A stretch of DNA of 64,000 bases from Anagrus nilaparvatae (Eukaryota; Arthropoda; Insecta; Hymenoptera; Mymaridae): positions 3,410,001 through 3,474,000 of the forward strand of contig JAKSXM010000269.1 in the NCBI GenBank assembly GCA_022575985.1. Direction: 5' to 3'. The notes beneath the pieces were generated by a model. That model saw only the letters and a program-made list of their open reading frames with translations, had not been told where the DNA came from and made no database searches. The translations under genes were made by a program, and so were the position numbers. Shown piece after piece: positions 23,075 through 33,984 of the stretch (positions are counted from its first letter, which is position 1; the number at the start of each line of letters is the position of its first letter).

Positions 23075-26000
23075 CGATACAGATCCAAATACTATTGATG
23101 ATCAACAACGTAAAAAATTAATTCAAGAAAATCCATTAATTGTCAGCTATTTTTTTAAAGAAAGAGTTAATAATTTTATGAAATATATAATAAAACCATT
23201 ATTTGAAGTATCCAACTTCTGGTATCGTTGGGAATGGCAATTTAGAGGATCACCACATATTCATGGAATTTTATGGTTATCAAACGCGCCATTATTTAAT
23301 AATAAAATTCTAACAACAGAAGAAAGAGAAAAACTTTGCCGTTACTTCGATGAATTTTGTTTTGCAATAAATCCTAAACATGATGTAGGAATTAATCATC
23401 CTGCACGTCAAAATTTTTCTGACATTCCAACAGATAATCTGGAAAATGATTTAATTTATTTATTAAATAGATTACAACGTCATACGATGCATTATAAACA
23501 CTGTATGAGATACAAATATAAAAGCACAATTTTAACATGCCGTTTTAATTTCCCTCAACAAGAAAGAAAAGAAAGCATTATTGATGATTCAGACGGATAT
23601 TTACGATATCATCCTAAACGTAATGATCTACTCATACAAAGATAGAATCCAATCATAACATCTATTTGGAGGGCAAATACTGATTTGCAAACGCCGATTG
23701 CATCATAAGAATCTATTTATTATTATATTGCTAAATATGCATCCAAAAGTGAAAAAATCTCAAATGATTTACAACAGTGTTTACAGGATATTTGTGCATC
23801 CATGTCAGATTCACTATTATAGCAAAATCAGCAATTCAAAAATTATTCATTTCTACATTACACGAAAGATACTACAGTGCTCAAAAAGTAGTACATTTGT
23901 TAATGAGTTGGCCTCTATATCACAGTTCACGGAGTTACGTCAATTAAGTAATTCAAGATGACGATTGGATACAAATAAAGGTGAATATATAATTCCTTAC
24001 CAATAATATAAATAACAATTTTACTAATTATTTAAACATCTTTAAAATAAAATGAACCTAGATAATTAAACAATACTTATTTGATGGAACTGTAACTCTT
24101 ATAATTATATTTTCAATTTAGACATAATAAATTCATTTTAATTAATTTAAATAACTTATATACAGTAATTTAACGATTTACAAATCATCGACTCATGTAA
24201 CTTCAAATTTAAAAACTTGAATTTAGAACATAAAATTTTTTTATAATCTCTTCTTTTTTATTTATTTTAAATAATATTTTCGATAAGACAAAGCTATTTA
24301 TACCATACAACTTATTCTTAATTTCAACTAATGTATGTATGAAATGAAATGAAAAATAATATTTTTTTTAATTAATATTATTTGTTTAAATTTGATAAAA
24401 AAATTTATTAAAATCAAATAAACTTATAAATCTTTACTTTTCTATATGGATAAATTTAAATATAGTGAGTGCCATTTATATGGTCGGGTTTTCACAACTG
24501 CCCCAAAATATTTTTAACTGTCGTAAAAAATATAAGAAAAATGAGTCATAATTTTTTTTATTATTGCTGTAAAAAACTCACATTAGCATGAAAAATTTAA
24601 AGGAGATATCTTTTCATATTTTTAAGAGCGTTTATGTTAAAACAGCGAAAAACAATGAAATAATAAAGAATTTTCTGATTAATTTTGAATAATTTGTAAA
24701 ATTTAAAAATAAAAAAATTCATTAAAAAATGATATATTTTAATCTTTCAATTTAAAATTTTGCTGCTTTAACATAAACGCTCTTAAAAACATGAAAAGAT
24801 ATATCCTTATGTAAAATTTCCCGCGGAATCCAAATTTTTGGTCAGATTTTTAATTGCTCACGTGACTTGACCGGAAATTTGAAATTTGTAAAAAAGGATC
24901 TTTTGAAAGCTGCTATTTTTTTATCTAGAGCTCCCAAAAAGCAGTGTCCTATCGAAATTTTTTTTTGCCAAAAAATATAAAGTTTAAGAAAAATTTTAAA
25001 CATGGTTAGAAGATTTTTCACTAATAGGCATTTGAGAAATCGACTTTTGAAAAAAACAGCCTATCTTAGCGACTCCTCGCGCATGCGCTACTCAAAAAAA
25101 TTTTTTGACCCCAGAATCGGATAGTCAGGGAAAGGTCCTATCCGGACCTAAATTAGAAAAAATATTTCATGCTAATGTGAGTTTTTTACAGCAATAATAA
25201 AAAAAATTATGACTCATTTTTCTTACATTTTTTACAACAGTCAAAAACACTAAAATAGCTACCAAAAATCGAGATTTTGCTCTGGGAGGCTAAAAATTGG
25301 GCTGGTAACTTATTTTTGATAGTACTTTCAGAAAAAACACTTTGGGGCAGTTTTAAAGACACGACCATACAAATCGCACTCACTACATTTAAATTTACCC
25401 ATATATGACTTTATATTTTTACTCTAGGTTTAATTTTTTATTTAATTAATTATTTTTTGTTTTTATTTTAATGCAATACAAAGAATTTTTATAACAAACT
25501 TATCTATAAGTATTCATTTTTATAAATTTAAATTCAATTAGTACTATGATATTTAATTTTACTTATAATATCAATAATGTACATACAACTCAACTAGAAT
25601 TTTTTTTTATTTTTTTGATTTGCGAACGAATTTTCGATTCCAAATAATTCGTAAATCGAGAAACAATTTTACGCACTTTTCAACAGACTATTAAACAATA
25701 TATAAATAATTTTTTGATTTCAGACAAATGAATCAAATGATGAAAATATTGATACAAAAACTTGTAATTTAATATAAAAATATAAGATCAGACCAAAAGA
25801 ACTAAATAACTTAACGTTATTAAATTTCGCTAAAAATTATACAATTGTCAAGAACAAATTTACAAAACGACGGAAAGAAAACATTGTTAGAATTTTTCCA
25901 AAATTTAAAATAACTAATAATGAAATTGAAGATAAAAATTTTATAAACAACAATGTATTTTATACATACCATTTAAAAATGATTATAATGATATTCTTCA

Positions 26001-27147
26001 ATCATATGAAAATATAAATAAATGGAAGCAAATTTACGAAACATTAAATATAAATAACAATGAAAACATAGATTTAAACGAATTCAATGAGAATGATGTA
26101 ATTCCAGAAGAAATAAATGATGATAACATAAAAAATGCATTTGAGTTTTTATCAGGATTCCAAAATGACAATTTAGAAAGAGATTTAGGAAAAAGGGCAA
26201 TAGATTTATGTTATAACTGGAATATGCCTATTGAAAACAAACCAACTGAATTAGAAATACATTCTTTTCTGAATACCTACAAATCTCAACAAGAAAAGAA
26301 AATATATAAATAAAATACAGAATCTAAAATATCGTTTACAGATGACCAACAACAAATATTAAACTTGTTAGATACTCAAATGACCAGTATACAAAACGGT
26401 ACTATGACAGCAAATAGTATAAAAAGAGTTATAATACAAGGCAAAGCTGGTTCTGGTAAAAGCACAATAATCAAAGAAATGGTTAAGAGGATTACATCAA
26501 CGTGTGCACAAGTTAAAACACATAATGAAACATTTTTGAAAAATACGGGACATCTAGTTGCACGCATAGTTTCAATAAACACACCCAATATTGCGATGCG
26601 TTGCTCGAACGAAAAAGCAACAGAATATATTAAACTTGTCAAAAGACTGTAGAATAATGTTACGTATAAATTTATGGGTAGCAGGTGGATTAACAAATGG
26701 TAGCTTAGGATTCATACGGGAAATAATATATGCTGATAATGAATCACCACCACAATTACCTCAAGTATTAATGGTTGAGTTGACTATTACAAAGGACCAT
26801 TTTTTTATAAAAATTATTTCCCAATTATTCCCGTGGAAAGAACTTGGAAACATAATAATATTTTATGCAGTCGCACGCAATTTCCAGTAATGTTGTCATA
26901 TGCTCTAACCATCCACAAGTCACAAGGGCAGACGTTAGATAAAATTTTCTTGCACATAGGAGACACGGAAAGACAATTGGGAATTACATACGTCGGTTAG
27001 AGTCGAGTTAAATCAATTAATGATATAATTTTAATAAAAGGTTACAACAAATATCGTTTTGACTCAATACGACTTTCAACATCTTTTAAAGTGAAACAAG
27101 CTTTCATGCAATCATTAAACAAAATTAATAAAGCAATTAAAGAATAA
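23075..27147 (+). pseudogene. Helitron Rep-helicase gene, broken and interrupted
   Basis: The Rep domain runs from about 23075 to 23970. It keeps the two-His motif in GSPHIHGILWL and, after an in-frame TAG (23643) and TAA, the tyrosine motif YYYIAKYASK (about 23712-23745), then a frameshifted LLMSWPLYHSSRSY. The gene resumes at about 25737 after fold-back element A and flanking AT-rich DNA. The linker is heavily frameshifted. The helicase has an intact Walker A (GKAGSGKST, about 26437-26465), but the sequence jumps from there to a region near motif IV, so motifs Ia-III are deleted. Motif VI follows (SYALTIHKSQGQTLDK), and the frame stops at 27147. The N-terminal part before Rep is missing. 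It cannot encode a working transposase. Confidence 0.9.
24448..25400. mobile_element. Fold-back element A (953 bp)
   Basis: The left end GGATAAATTTAAATATAGTG is matched by the inverse of the right end (...CACTACATTTAAATTTACCC). ATAT flanks both ends (24444-24447 and 25401-25404). The arms share GTATGGTCGGGTC-type and CTGCCCC motifs and an ATGAGTCATAATTTTTTTT block. A second, inner inverted repeat lies at about 24605-24650/24755-24810 (AAGAGCGTTTATGTTAAA). The centre holds CCGATTCTGGGGTCAAAAAA (inverted) and GCGCATGCGC. No coding capacity. Close relative: element B (49694-51586). Confidence 0.8.
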
Positions 27148-27813
27148 AATATTGATTAAAATATTTTTCAAAAAAAAATCATAGATAATCAAAAATTAAT
27201 TAATTAAAATTACTATTTTGAATATACATTTAATTAATTACTATTATGTAAATAAACACATTTTTAAGTCATCAATTGTAATTTATAATCCAGATGTTTC
27301 GAATATATACGATTTTCGCTATAAAATCCAAAAATTTTTGGTAAAAAAAGGGGTGTTTTCGGTGTTTAAGGGTGATTATGGTATTTTCTGACTCTGAAGA
27401 CCTCATTTTCGAGTTAAGCGACACCAAAAACATATTAGAAAGCATAGAAAACGTATTTTGAAAAAAATTTTTTGGTTCGCACTAATTGTCGGTTTTAGCC
27501 AACCACTTGAGAGCTACCCTGGGTTTGTGCGACCCCTATATTGTTCTCAAATGTGCTGAAAATTGGTACGCGATCATTTTGTCACCTAAACTTCAACATA
27601 ATTCAGGAAGAACATTTTTGGCGCACTTTTTTTTTTTAGTGAACAATCCTAATGTACACATACAATATTTTGTACATTAAATATTTATTGTTTATAACAA
27701 AATGAGTTTGATTATTTACTTCACCTAAAATACCCAATTAATAATATTTCAAATAATAAAAATCGTCTGTATTTAGGAATAAATTTAGTGGGTTGTTATG
27801 CTTCGCACAGTCT
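27148..27813 (+). other. 3' untranslated part of the Helitron-like element
   Basis: AT-rich sequence between the helicase stop and the right inverted repeat. The open frame at 27486-27680 has no recognisable motifs. TATTT-rich stretches and CATTAAATATTTATT occur near 27675. Confidence 0.4.
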
Positions 27814-27835
27814 ATAATTGCTAGCAATTATCTAG
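27814..27835 (+). repeat. Proposed 3' terminus of the Helitron-like element
   Basis: An 18-bp perfect palindrome, ATAATTGCTAGCAATTAT, is followed by CTAG and then T. This is the arrangement expected of a Helitron 3' end (palindrome or hairpin just before CTRR), although a loop is lacking. Confidence 0.55.
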
Positions 27836-28059
27836 TATAATTGTATTCAGATCCTTGTAACTCGTCGGGCGTACTCGGGTGTCTTGTAGCGTTCTTCTTT
27901 GGAACTGTGTATTGTATGTGTATTATATGTTTTGAATTCTCTTTCTTGCTACTTTGCGCTGTTAATAGTACGTGTGAGAAAGTGTATGAGACTGATGTGT
28001 TTTTGTGTATACAAAATACACTTTTAAAAAAAAAATATTTTAGCTAAGCTCTTTCGTCC

Positions 28060-28211
28060 CCCTACTTTGGGAAAATAGTCTTATTTTGGATTTCCTATTC
28101 TAAGGAAATATTTTTATTTATTATCTGGATTCCCTGTTCTGGGGAAATAATTTTTATTAATTTTGCGAATTTTATTTATTTTATGCGGATTCCATTTTCT
28201 CTAAAGAAATT
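28060..28211 (+). repeat. Minisatellite left of R1 LINE 2
   Basis: About three to four units of roughly 45-60 bp containing GGATTYCCTRTTCTRRGGAA and an AT-rich spacer. The same family continues at 33265-33640, on the other side of the LINE, so the LINE appears to have inserted into one array. Confidence 0.7.
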
Positions 28212-28530
28212 GTTTTTTTTTTTTTTTTTGTTTTTTTTTGTGTTTTTTTTTTCTTTTTTTTTCACGAGGAGAATGCTTTTACGCATACCATTTATGGTGT
28301 ACCGCGTTCTGTATGATTATGTAGGACTCAACCTCAAATTTATAGTTGCCCAGATACTCAGTATAACTGAGGAGAAATTACAATACCCACTAAACTCGCC
28401 ACCATCCTGCGTTTATGACAATATCATAGACACCGGACCGGGACTCCCTGTTTAGGTACTACTTCGATCCGGAAAAAATGCAGCCAAGGCTATTCTTCGC
28501 CATACACTGTCAATAAAGGAGGAGAGTTTC

Positions 28531-31525
28531 CTACGAGAGGAGACCTTCCTCCTTTTTTCTAATCAGTGTCGCCCGTACGTACTCTGCCACACTGTACCAG
28601 TTCACAGTATTGCGCAGCATTTCCGGGACGACTCCTTCTGGCCACCATTCATCAAAGGGCGGTCGCACCTCAGTGAAGTGAGGACACCTAAAAAAGGTGT
28701 GATTCGCGGTATCCGGCTCGTCCGGGCAATGCAAGCATTCAGGAGATGCCATCTTGCGCCACTTGAAAAGCATATAGCGGAAATAACCGTGACCAGTTAG
28801 AAACTGTGTGAGGTAGAAGTCTACCTCCCCATGATCACGGTTAATCCAGCTTTCCAAGTTGATAATAAGGCGGCGCGTCCAACGTCCCCTCGAGTCATCA
28901 TTCCACCTATACTGCCTCCATTGTGCGGGAGCGAGCGCAAACGAAAGCTACGTAGCGCTCTTCTTCCTCACGGTTATAGATCGCCTGCCTTTCCAAAGCA
29001 AGCAGATCGATATGAATCACCCGAGCCACTACCTGGATCGCTGGCTCTGATACAGTCTTGTACGAGAAAGCGATTCGAAGCGCCCCCTGCCTCTGTACTG
29101 CCTTCAGTTTCTCGCAGTACTTTTTTATGCGGACATTGTCCGCTCACACCTCTGCACCGTAGAGCAAGATGGAGTTGACTGTCATCATCAACAGCCTCCT
29201 CTTCCCTGATCTGGGACCGCCGATGTTCGACATTAGCCACGAGAGGGACTTTGTCACACGGCCAGTCTTTTCACAGGCCTGCTGGAATTAGACAATAGAC
29301 ATTGTAGGTCAACTTGTTGTCCAAGAAGACCCCCAAATATTTGATCGATGGTTTGGTCTGGATCATTAGGGGATTACCTCCGTCATCAAAGCTGACGCCG
29401 AATATGGTATCAACCCTTCTCCGGGTCAGAAGGACAATCTCCGTTTTTGGAACTGCCAGTCTGAGTGCACGATCCGACATCCAACTATTGATAAGGCGCA
29501 TGACCTCAGCCAAGGTATTCTTCTGGTCCTCTGTCTCTCGAGCTGTTCTGATTAGAGCAAAATCATCCACGTATCCGATCATGGAGCATCCAACCGGAAG
29601 CTCAATCTTTAGCAAGCCGTCGTAAAAGGCATATCACAGATCATGGCCCAGAACTGAACCCTGCGCTATGCCTGCGCTTATTACTTTACCTCTTGTGCCA
29701 TCGAGCGAGTCCCAGCGCAGGTATTGGTCCCGGAGGTAGTCTCTGAGTATATTTCTCAGATAATCTGAAACATATCGCCCCACTTAGCTGAGTTGAATGC
29801 GTTTTTCACATCCAACGTGACAAGCAGGACGTCTGGTTTAATATCCGGCCGTACTTGTCTGGCCCTCATAACCACCTTCACGACCTGCTCGATGGCACCG
29901 ATCGTGGAACGCCCCTCACGAAAACGGTGTTGATCGTCGCTAAGGTCACCCGCTTCCCTAATTGCTAGCCGCAATCTTCCTCTGACCATGTTCTTCATCA
30001 CCTTGCCAATGGTATTTAACATACACAAAGGTCTGTAAGATGATGGAGATCCTGGTTCACCCTTTCCCTTGCTTATCAGAACCAGACATGCCACTTTTCA
30101 GTCCCTTGGAAATACGCCTGCCACGAGGCAACTATTAAACATTCCAAGGAGGAGACCAAGGATTACCTTTGCAGCCGCCTTAAGGACTTCCGCGGGTATT
30201 CCTTCTGATCCTGGCGCTTTTCCAATTTGCATTGACCTAATTGCCTGAAACATCTCCGCCTCGCTAAATAGCGGAACTTGTTCCCTTTGGACATCCAAAG
30301 CCAGGTGTTGTTGGTTTGGATGATTCTGAAAGAGAGTGTCCACTATTCTTCTGGTCGCTGCTTCATCCATCGTGTTGTCAGACCCGGACTTAAGTTTGCC
30401 CATGACAGCCTTATATTCAAGGCCCCACGTATCGCTGTTGATATCATCTCTTAGCGACCGAAGACAGCGCGCCTTGCTGAGGCAAATGGCTTTCGCCAGC
30501 CTATGCTTGGCTTCCTTGTACTCTTCAGAGCGCGTAGCAAGCTCGGGTGGCCATGCGCTCTTTGCCGTCTTCTGCGTGCCCTGTAACAGACCCGCCTAAG
30601 CTCCGCAATTTCTTCATTCCACCAGTACACGCTTCTATTATCCTTCCAGGACCGTTTACGCGGCATAGAGGCATCGCAAGCTCCCCTCAGAAGAGCAGTT
30701 ACCCTTTTGACGAGATTCTCTGCTTCTCCCGGGGTGGTCGTTCCTCCATGCCAGGCTAGGATAGCCGACTCTTCACGAAGATATTCCACAAATTTGTCCT
30801 CGTTCATCTTTGACACATTCCAGCCTAGTGGGCGCTTTTTGTACGAGGGTTGATTAACGACCCTATCACGCACTTTGAAGGTGATGTAATTATGGTGACT
30901 GCCATTGGCTCCATCCATCACCCTCCAACGCCTACTCTTCCTGCCAACCCGGCCAAGGCAAAAGTGACGTCAGGAATCGATTCACCAAAGGCCTTACGTA
31001 GGTTGGATTGTTCCCAGAGTTCATGAGCACCAGATCAGTTCTAGCGGACATCTCTAGGATCAACGTTCTCCTACGGTTCGTGGTTGGCATTCCCCATTCC
31101 ACGGCCCTGGAATTTAAGTCTCCGGCAATTATGATATTGCCAGAGACTTCCCTTATCGTTTCCTCCAGTGAGGCCAGCTTTGTAGTGAACACTCCAATAG
31201 TGTTATTCGGCGACAAATAACAACTAATGAAAGTGGTATCACCGCATTTTGCCCAGACGTGGCAGTTGCCTTTTCCATGTCGGGACATAGACGTCTGAGC
31301 GCGACCTCGTAGTCGTATAGCGCACCGGCCTGTGTCATCGGTGAACCAGAATTGCTGATTCCTATTGCGATGCGGCTCGGATAGCAAGACGACGCAATAG
31401 TCTGTCTCGCCCGCGAGCCGATCGAGCAAAAGGTCAGCAAGAATTATATTGTTCATATTTTCTTGAAAGACTCCGAACGTTACCGATGACACTTTATCTT
31501 CCTTGCCGTACCTTTCATGCTCCAC
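28531..31525 (-). pseudogene. R1-clade LINE 2 pol (endonuclease-RT), decayed
   Basis: Order on the minus strand: APE-type endonuclease (31525-30932) with FQENM, LLSEP, GDLNSRAVEWGM; linker (30921-30451); RT with GKAPGSEGIPAEVLK, SSYRPLCMLNTIGKV, a HRFREGRSTI version of the usual HGFR box, TLDVKNAFNSAKW and the active-site block GYVDDFALI (29615-29271; YVDD rather than YADD). The C-terminal zinc motif follows (CLHCPDEPDTANHTFFRC, CX2CX8HX4C, 28857-28531). At least six frame breaks split it. It is clearly homologous to the pol at 60-63 kb but is a different subfamily. It is non-functional. Confidence 0.9.
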
Positions 31526-31529
31526 ATCC

Positions 31530-32690
31530 TGGGAGGTGGTCGGTCTTGGCTTTGTAAGTTCTTTCCCTGCAGAGGAAGCATTCTGCTTTCTCCACAGGAC
31601 ATTTTTCTGACTTGTGGCCTTGGAAACACCACATTTAAAATACGCAAACTTTCGGTCCGTGCCCTTACATGACCACTGGTTGTGGCCGAAAATAAGACAC
31701 TTAAGGCACCGTATAACCTCGGCTCTTAAGCACGCTTGTCAATTAGACCAGCCATTATTTAGCCGGCCTTTATTGGTCAATTTTAGTGCGGCGGCCTCTG
31801 GTAGCTCTACGACCGCTATATCCGCCTTAGTGCCCTTAGCCATCAAGATAGCGACTTTTATGTCGTCATCGTTCTGTAGCTTGGTTACCTCCTTTACCAC
31901 CTTCCTCACTTCGTCGCTGCCAGTAGTACCATCTAGGCCTCTGATCTCCACGGTTAGGTGGGGAATCAGTTCCTTGACTGTACTTTCTTGACTTGTGACC
32001 GTCTTGACAGCGTCTAATAGTTTTAGCCGGTCTTTCGACGAGCTTAGTTCTATTAAGAGGCTGCCATCCTGGGTTTTCTGGATTCGGTGAACCTCAGTCC
32101 TCGAATGCTTTAGTTGAACAGCTCTTTTGATCTCCAGCAGGGCTATCGCATAAGACTTCCCTTCAGGAAGCTTTATTATTAGAGCCTCCTTACGCTTAAG
32201 GATCCTTATGCTCCGGTTCTGGCGCTTCTTTCTCCTGCCTTTTTCTGTCGCTTCGGAAGTAGGAGATTCACCATCTCCTTCTTTCTTTTGCGGCTTTTTC
32301 TTTTTTCTCCTTCTTTTATTCTCTGACCCCTGCAGGTGGTCTGCTACTGTTGCAGTTATTTTTGGCTGCTGCTGCTGCTTCTTCTTTTCCTGCTGTTGGT
32401 TTTTACGAGCCTCTGCCTCCTTTCTTTCAAATTTTTTTTTCTTTTTCTTCTATTCCTTTTTTCTTTGACCTTTGCTTTTAACGGCGACGAAATCATTCTC
32501 ATCTGGAGGGGGGGGGTGTTTGTAGCTACATCCTTTGGCTGCGTTTGCTGGCCAGAAGCTTTCTTAGCCCCCTCCTGATCCTTATCTTTCGGAGGAGACG
32601 TCACCGCATTAGCGAAGGTCTTCTTTAGAGGGAATTTCCGAGACGTTTTCTGCGCCGGTCTCTTTTTTGTATTCTCCGTTCCAGTTGGGC
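31530..32690 (-). pseudogene. R1-clade LINE 2 gag (ORF1), decayed
   Basis: The N-terminal part is lysine/arginine-rich and of low complexity (32356-32604). The middle part (32200-31739) includes VEIRGLDGTTGSDEVRKVV. The zinc-knuckle region (31735-31560) reads RCLKCLIFGHNQWSCKG but is damaged, with a Cys lost in the second knuckle (FAYFKCG). Frameshifts and stops are present. R1-type ORF1 proteins bind element RNA; this copy could not. Confidence 0.8.
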
Positions 32691-33240
32691 TTTAGGACGC
32701 AGTACGAGTTAGAAATAAATAACAACCTGCAGTCATGATTTAGCTAGACTCGCGACTAACTTTAATCGGCTACGTCGCTGTGCTCGAGGTAGAATTCTTC
32801 CATGCTAAGAGCCAATACGTCAGGTCTAAGGCAATCCTGTATGTGGCTTAAATCGCACTTAGGTTGGAGAAAACCTTGGAGCACCTTTAATGTGCCTCTT
32901 CCTCAAGGATAGTTTTAGGATAGCAGTCTGCGGCTGCATGCTTGTCAAGAATGCTCGAGAGAAAGACAAGTCATAAAACCCGGTTTATAGGGCATTCCAG
33001 AACCGATAATAGGATAACTATGAGCAGTCTGCGGCATTCCTAACCAAGAACACATGGGTTAAAGCATAGAATATGTCCCCGGAGAAATGCAAGGCATGAG
33101 ACCCGATTTATAGGGCAGCCTCAGTTGTTCCAGAGAGCTATATCCTATATCCTTGATTCTAGTTCAACCTTGAAAAAAAAAGGCGTCCTGAACCACCCTC
33201 CTCCTTCCTCAGCCTTATGAGGCTCCGGGCTTGGGACCAA

Positions 33241-33735
33241 TACAGCGGATTTTTTTTCTGTGTTACGGATTCCCTATTCTGGGGAAGAATATTTATATAT
33301 TTGTCTTATTTCGGATTTCCTATTCTAAGGAAATATTTAAATTTTTTATTCGGATTCCTTTCTAAGGAAATTGTTTTTCCTCTTTTTTTTATATGGATTC
33401 CCTATTCTGGGGAAATAGTCTTATTTCTAATTTCTTATTCTTAGAAGGAAATATTTTAATTCACTTTCCGGATTCCTTGTTCTAGGGAAATAGTTGTCTT
33501 GCTTTAGTACTACTCTTACTATCTTTTTGATTGTCTTACGTAATTCTTTAGTGACTACTTTGACCTCATTTGCTAGAGTGCTTAGCTCATTTTTCGGTTC
33601 CTTGCCCTGAGGGAATAATTTTTATTATTTCTATGAATTTTATTTATTTATTTTTTTTTACTTTTATAATATTTTACGATTCACGGATTTTTGTTTTACG
33701 ACTTTATTTTTTTTTTTTGAATTTGAAATAATTGA
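33241..33735 (+). repeat. Minisatellite right of R1 LINE 2
   Basis: Units with GGATTCCCTATTCTGGGGAA alternate with GGATTTCCTATTCTAAGGAA at about 33286, 33310, 33350, 33392, 33425, 33465 and 33598. The alternation gives a two-part repeat. Unit sequence and order correspond to the array at 28060. Confidence 0.7.
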
Positions 33736-33984
33736 AATAATAACAACCTTTACGAGCAAGTTCTTGATTTAATTTATTGAGATGTTGATAAAGTCCAAGC
33801 TTTCGACTCACATGGAGTCTTTATCAAGGCTAAAATATACAATTATGATAGAATACTATAAAATTTAAAAAAATATAAAAATAATTAAAAAATGGCTAGA
33901 TTCTCTTTATGAAAAATCTCATTTGATAATAGTATTGCTTTATCAATTAGACAATATATGATACCTATTTTCTAATGTTTTGTA

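Larger units (their letters stand above)
21736..27835 (+). mobile_element. Helitron/Helentron-like element, 6.1 kb, decayed
   Basis: The left end has a 15-base repeat, AGACTGTGCGAAGCA (21736-21750), within a 9-bp-stem hairpin. Its inverse lies at 27799-27813. It is followed by the palindrome ATAATTGCTAGCAATTAT (27814-27831) and CTAG at 27832-27835. A terminal inverted repeat set back from the 3' end, a 3'-terminal palindrome and a CTRR end are features described for Helitron2/Helentron elements. The Rep-helicase gene lies between these ends in the right orientation. TATAATT directly flanks both proposed boundaries. Order inside: minisatellite (21900-22880), Rep, nested fold-back A, helicase, 3' UTR. 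Confidence 0.6.
28212..33240 (-). mobile_element. R1-clade LINE 2, long but frameshifted copy
   Basis: About 5 kb on the minus strand: possible 5' UTR (32700-33240, GC-richer than the surroundings), gag (about 31530-32690), pol (28531-31525), a 3' UTR and an A-rich tail (T-rich on the plus strand, 28212-28262). Both flanks are the same GGATTCCCTATTCTGGGG minisatellite. The 5' boundary is uncertain by tens of bases, and no target duplication could be fixed because the target is itself repetitive. Confidence 0.8.

Noticed and set aside
28183..28455. Open frame with a very hydrophobic N-terminus resembling a signal peptide
   Set aside because: The hydrophobic run is the T-rich complement of the LINE A-tail, and the rest is antisense to the LINE 3' UTR.
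32208..32578. Cysteine- and phenylalanine-rich open frames that mimic a small secreted or membrane protein
   Set aside because: They are antisense to the basic N-terminal part of LINE 2 gag; low-complexity artefact.
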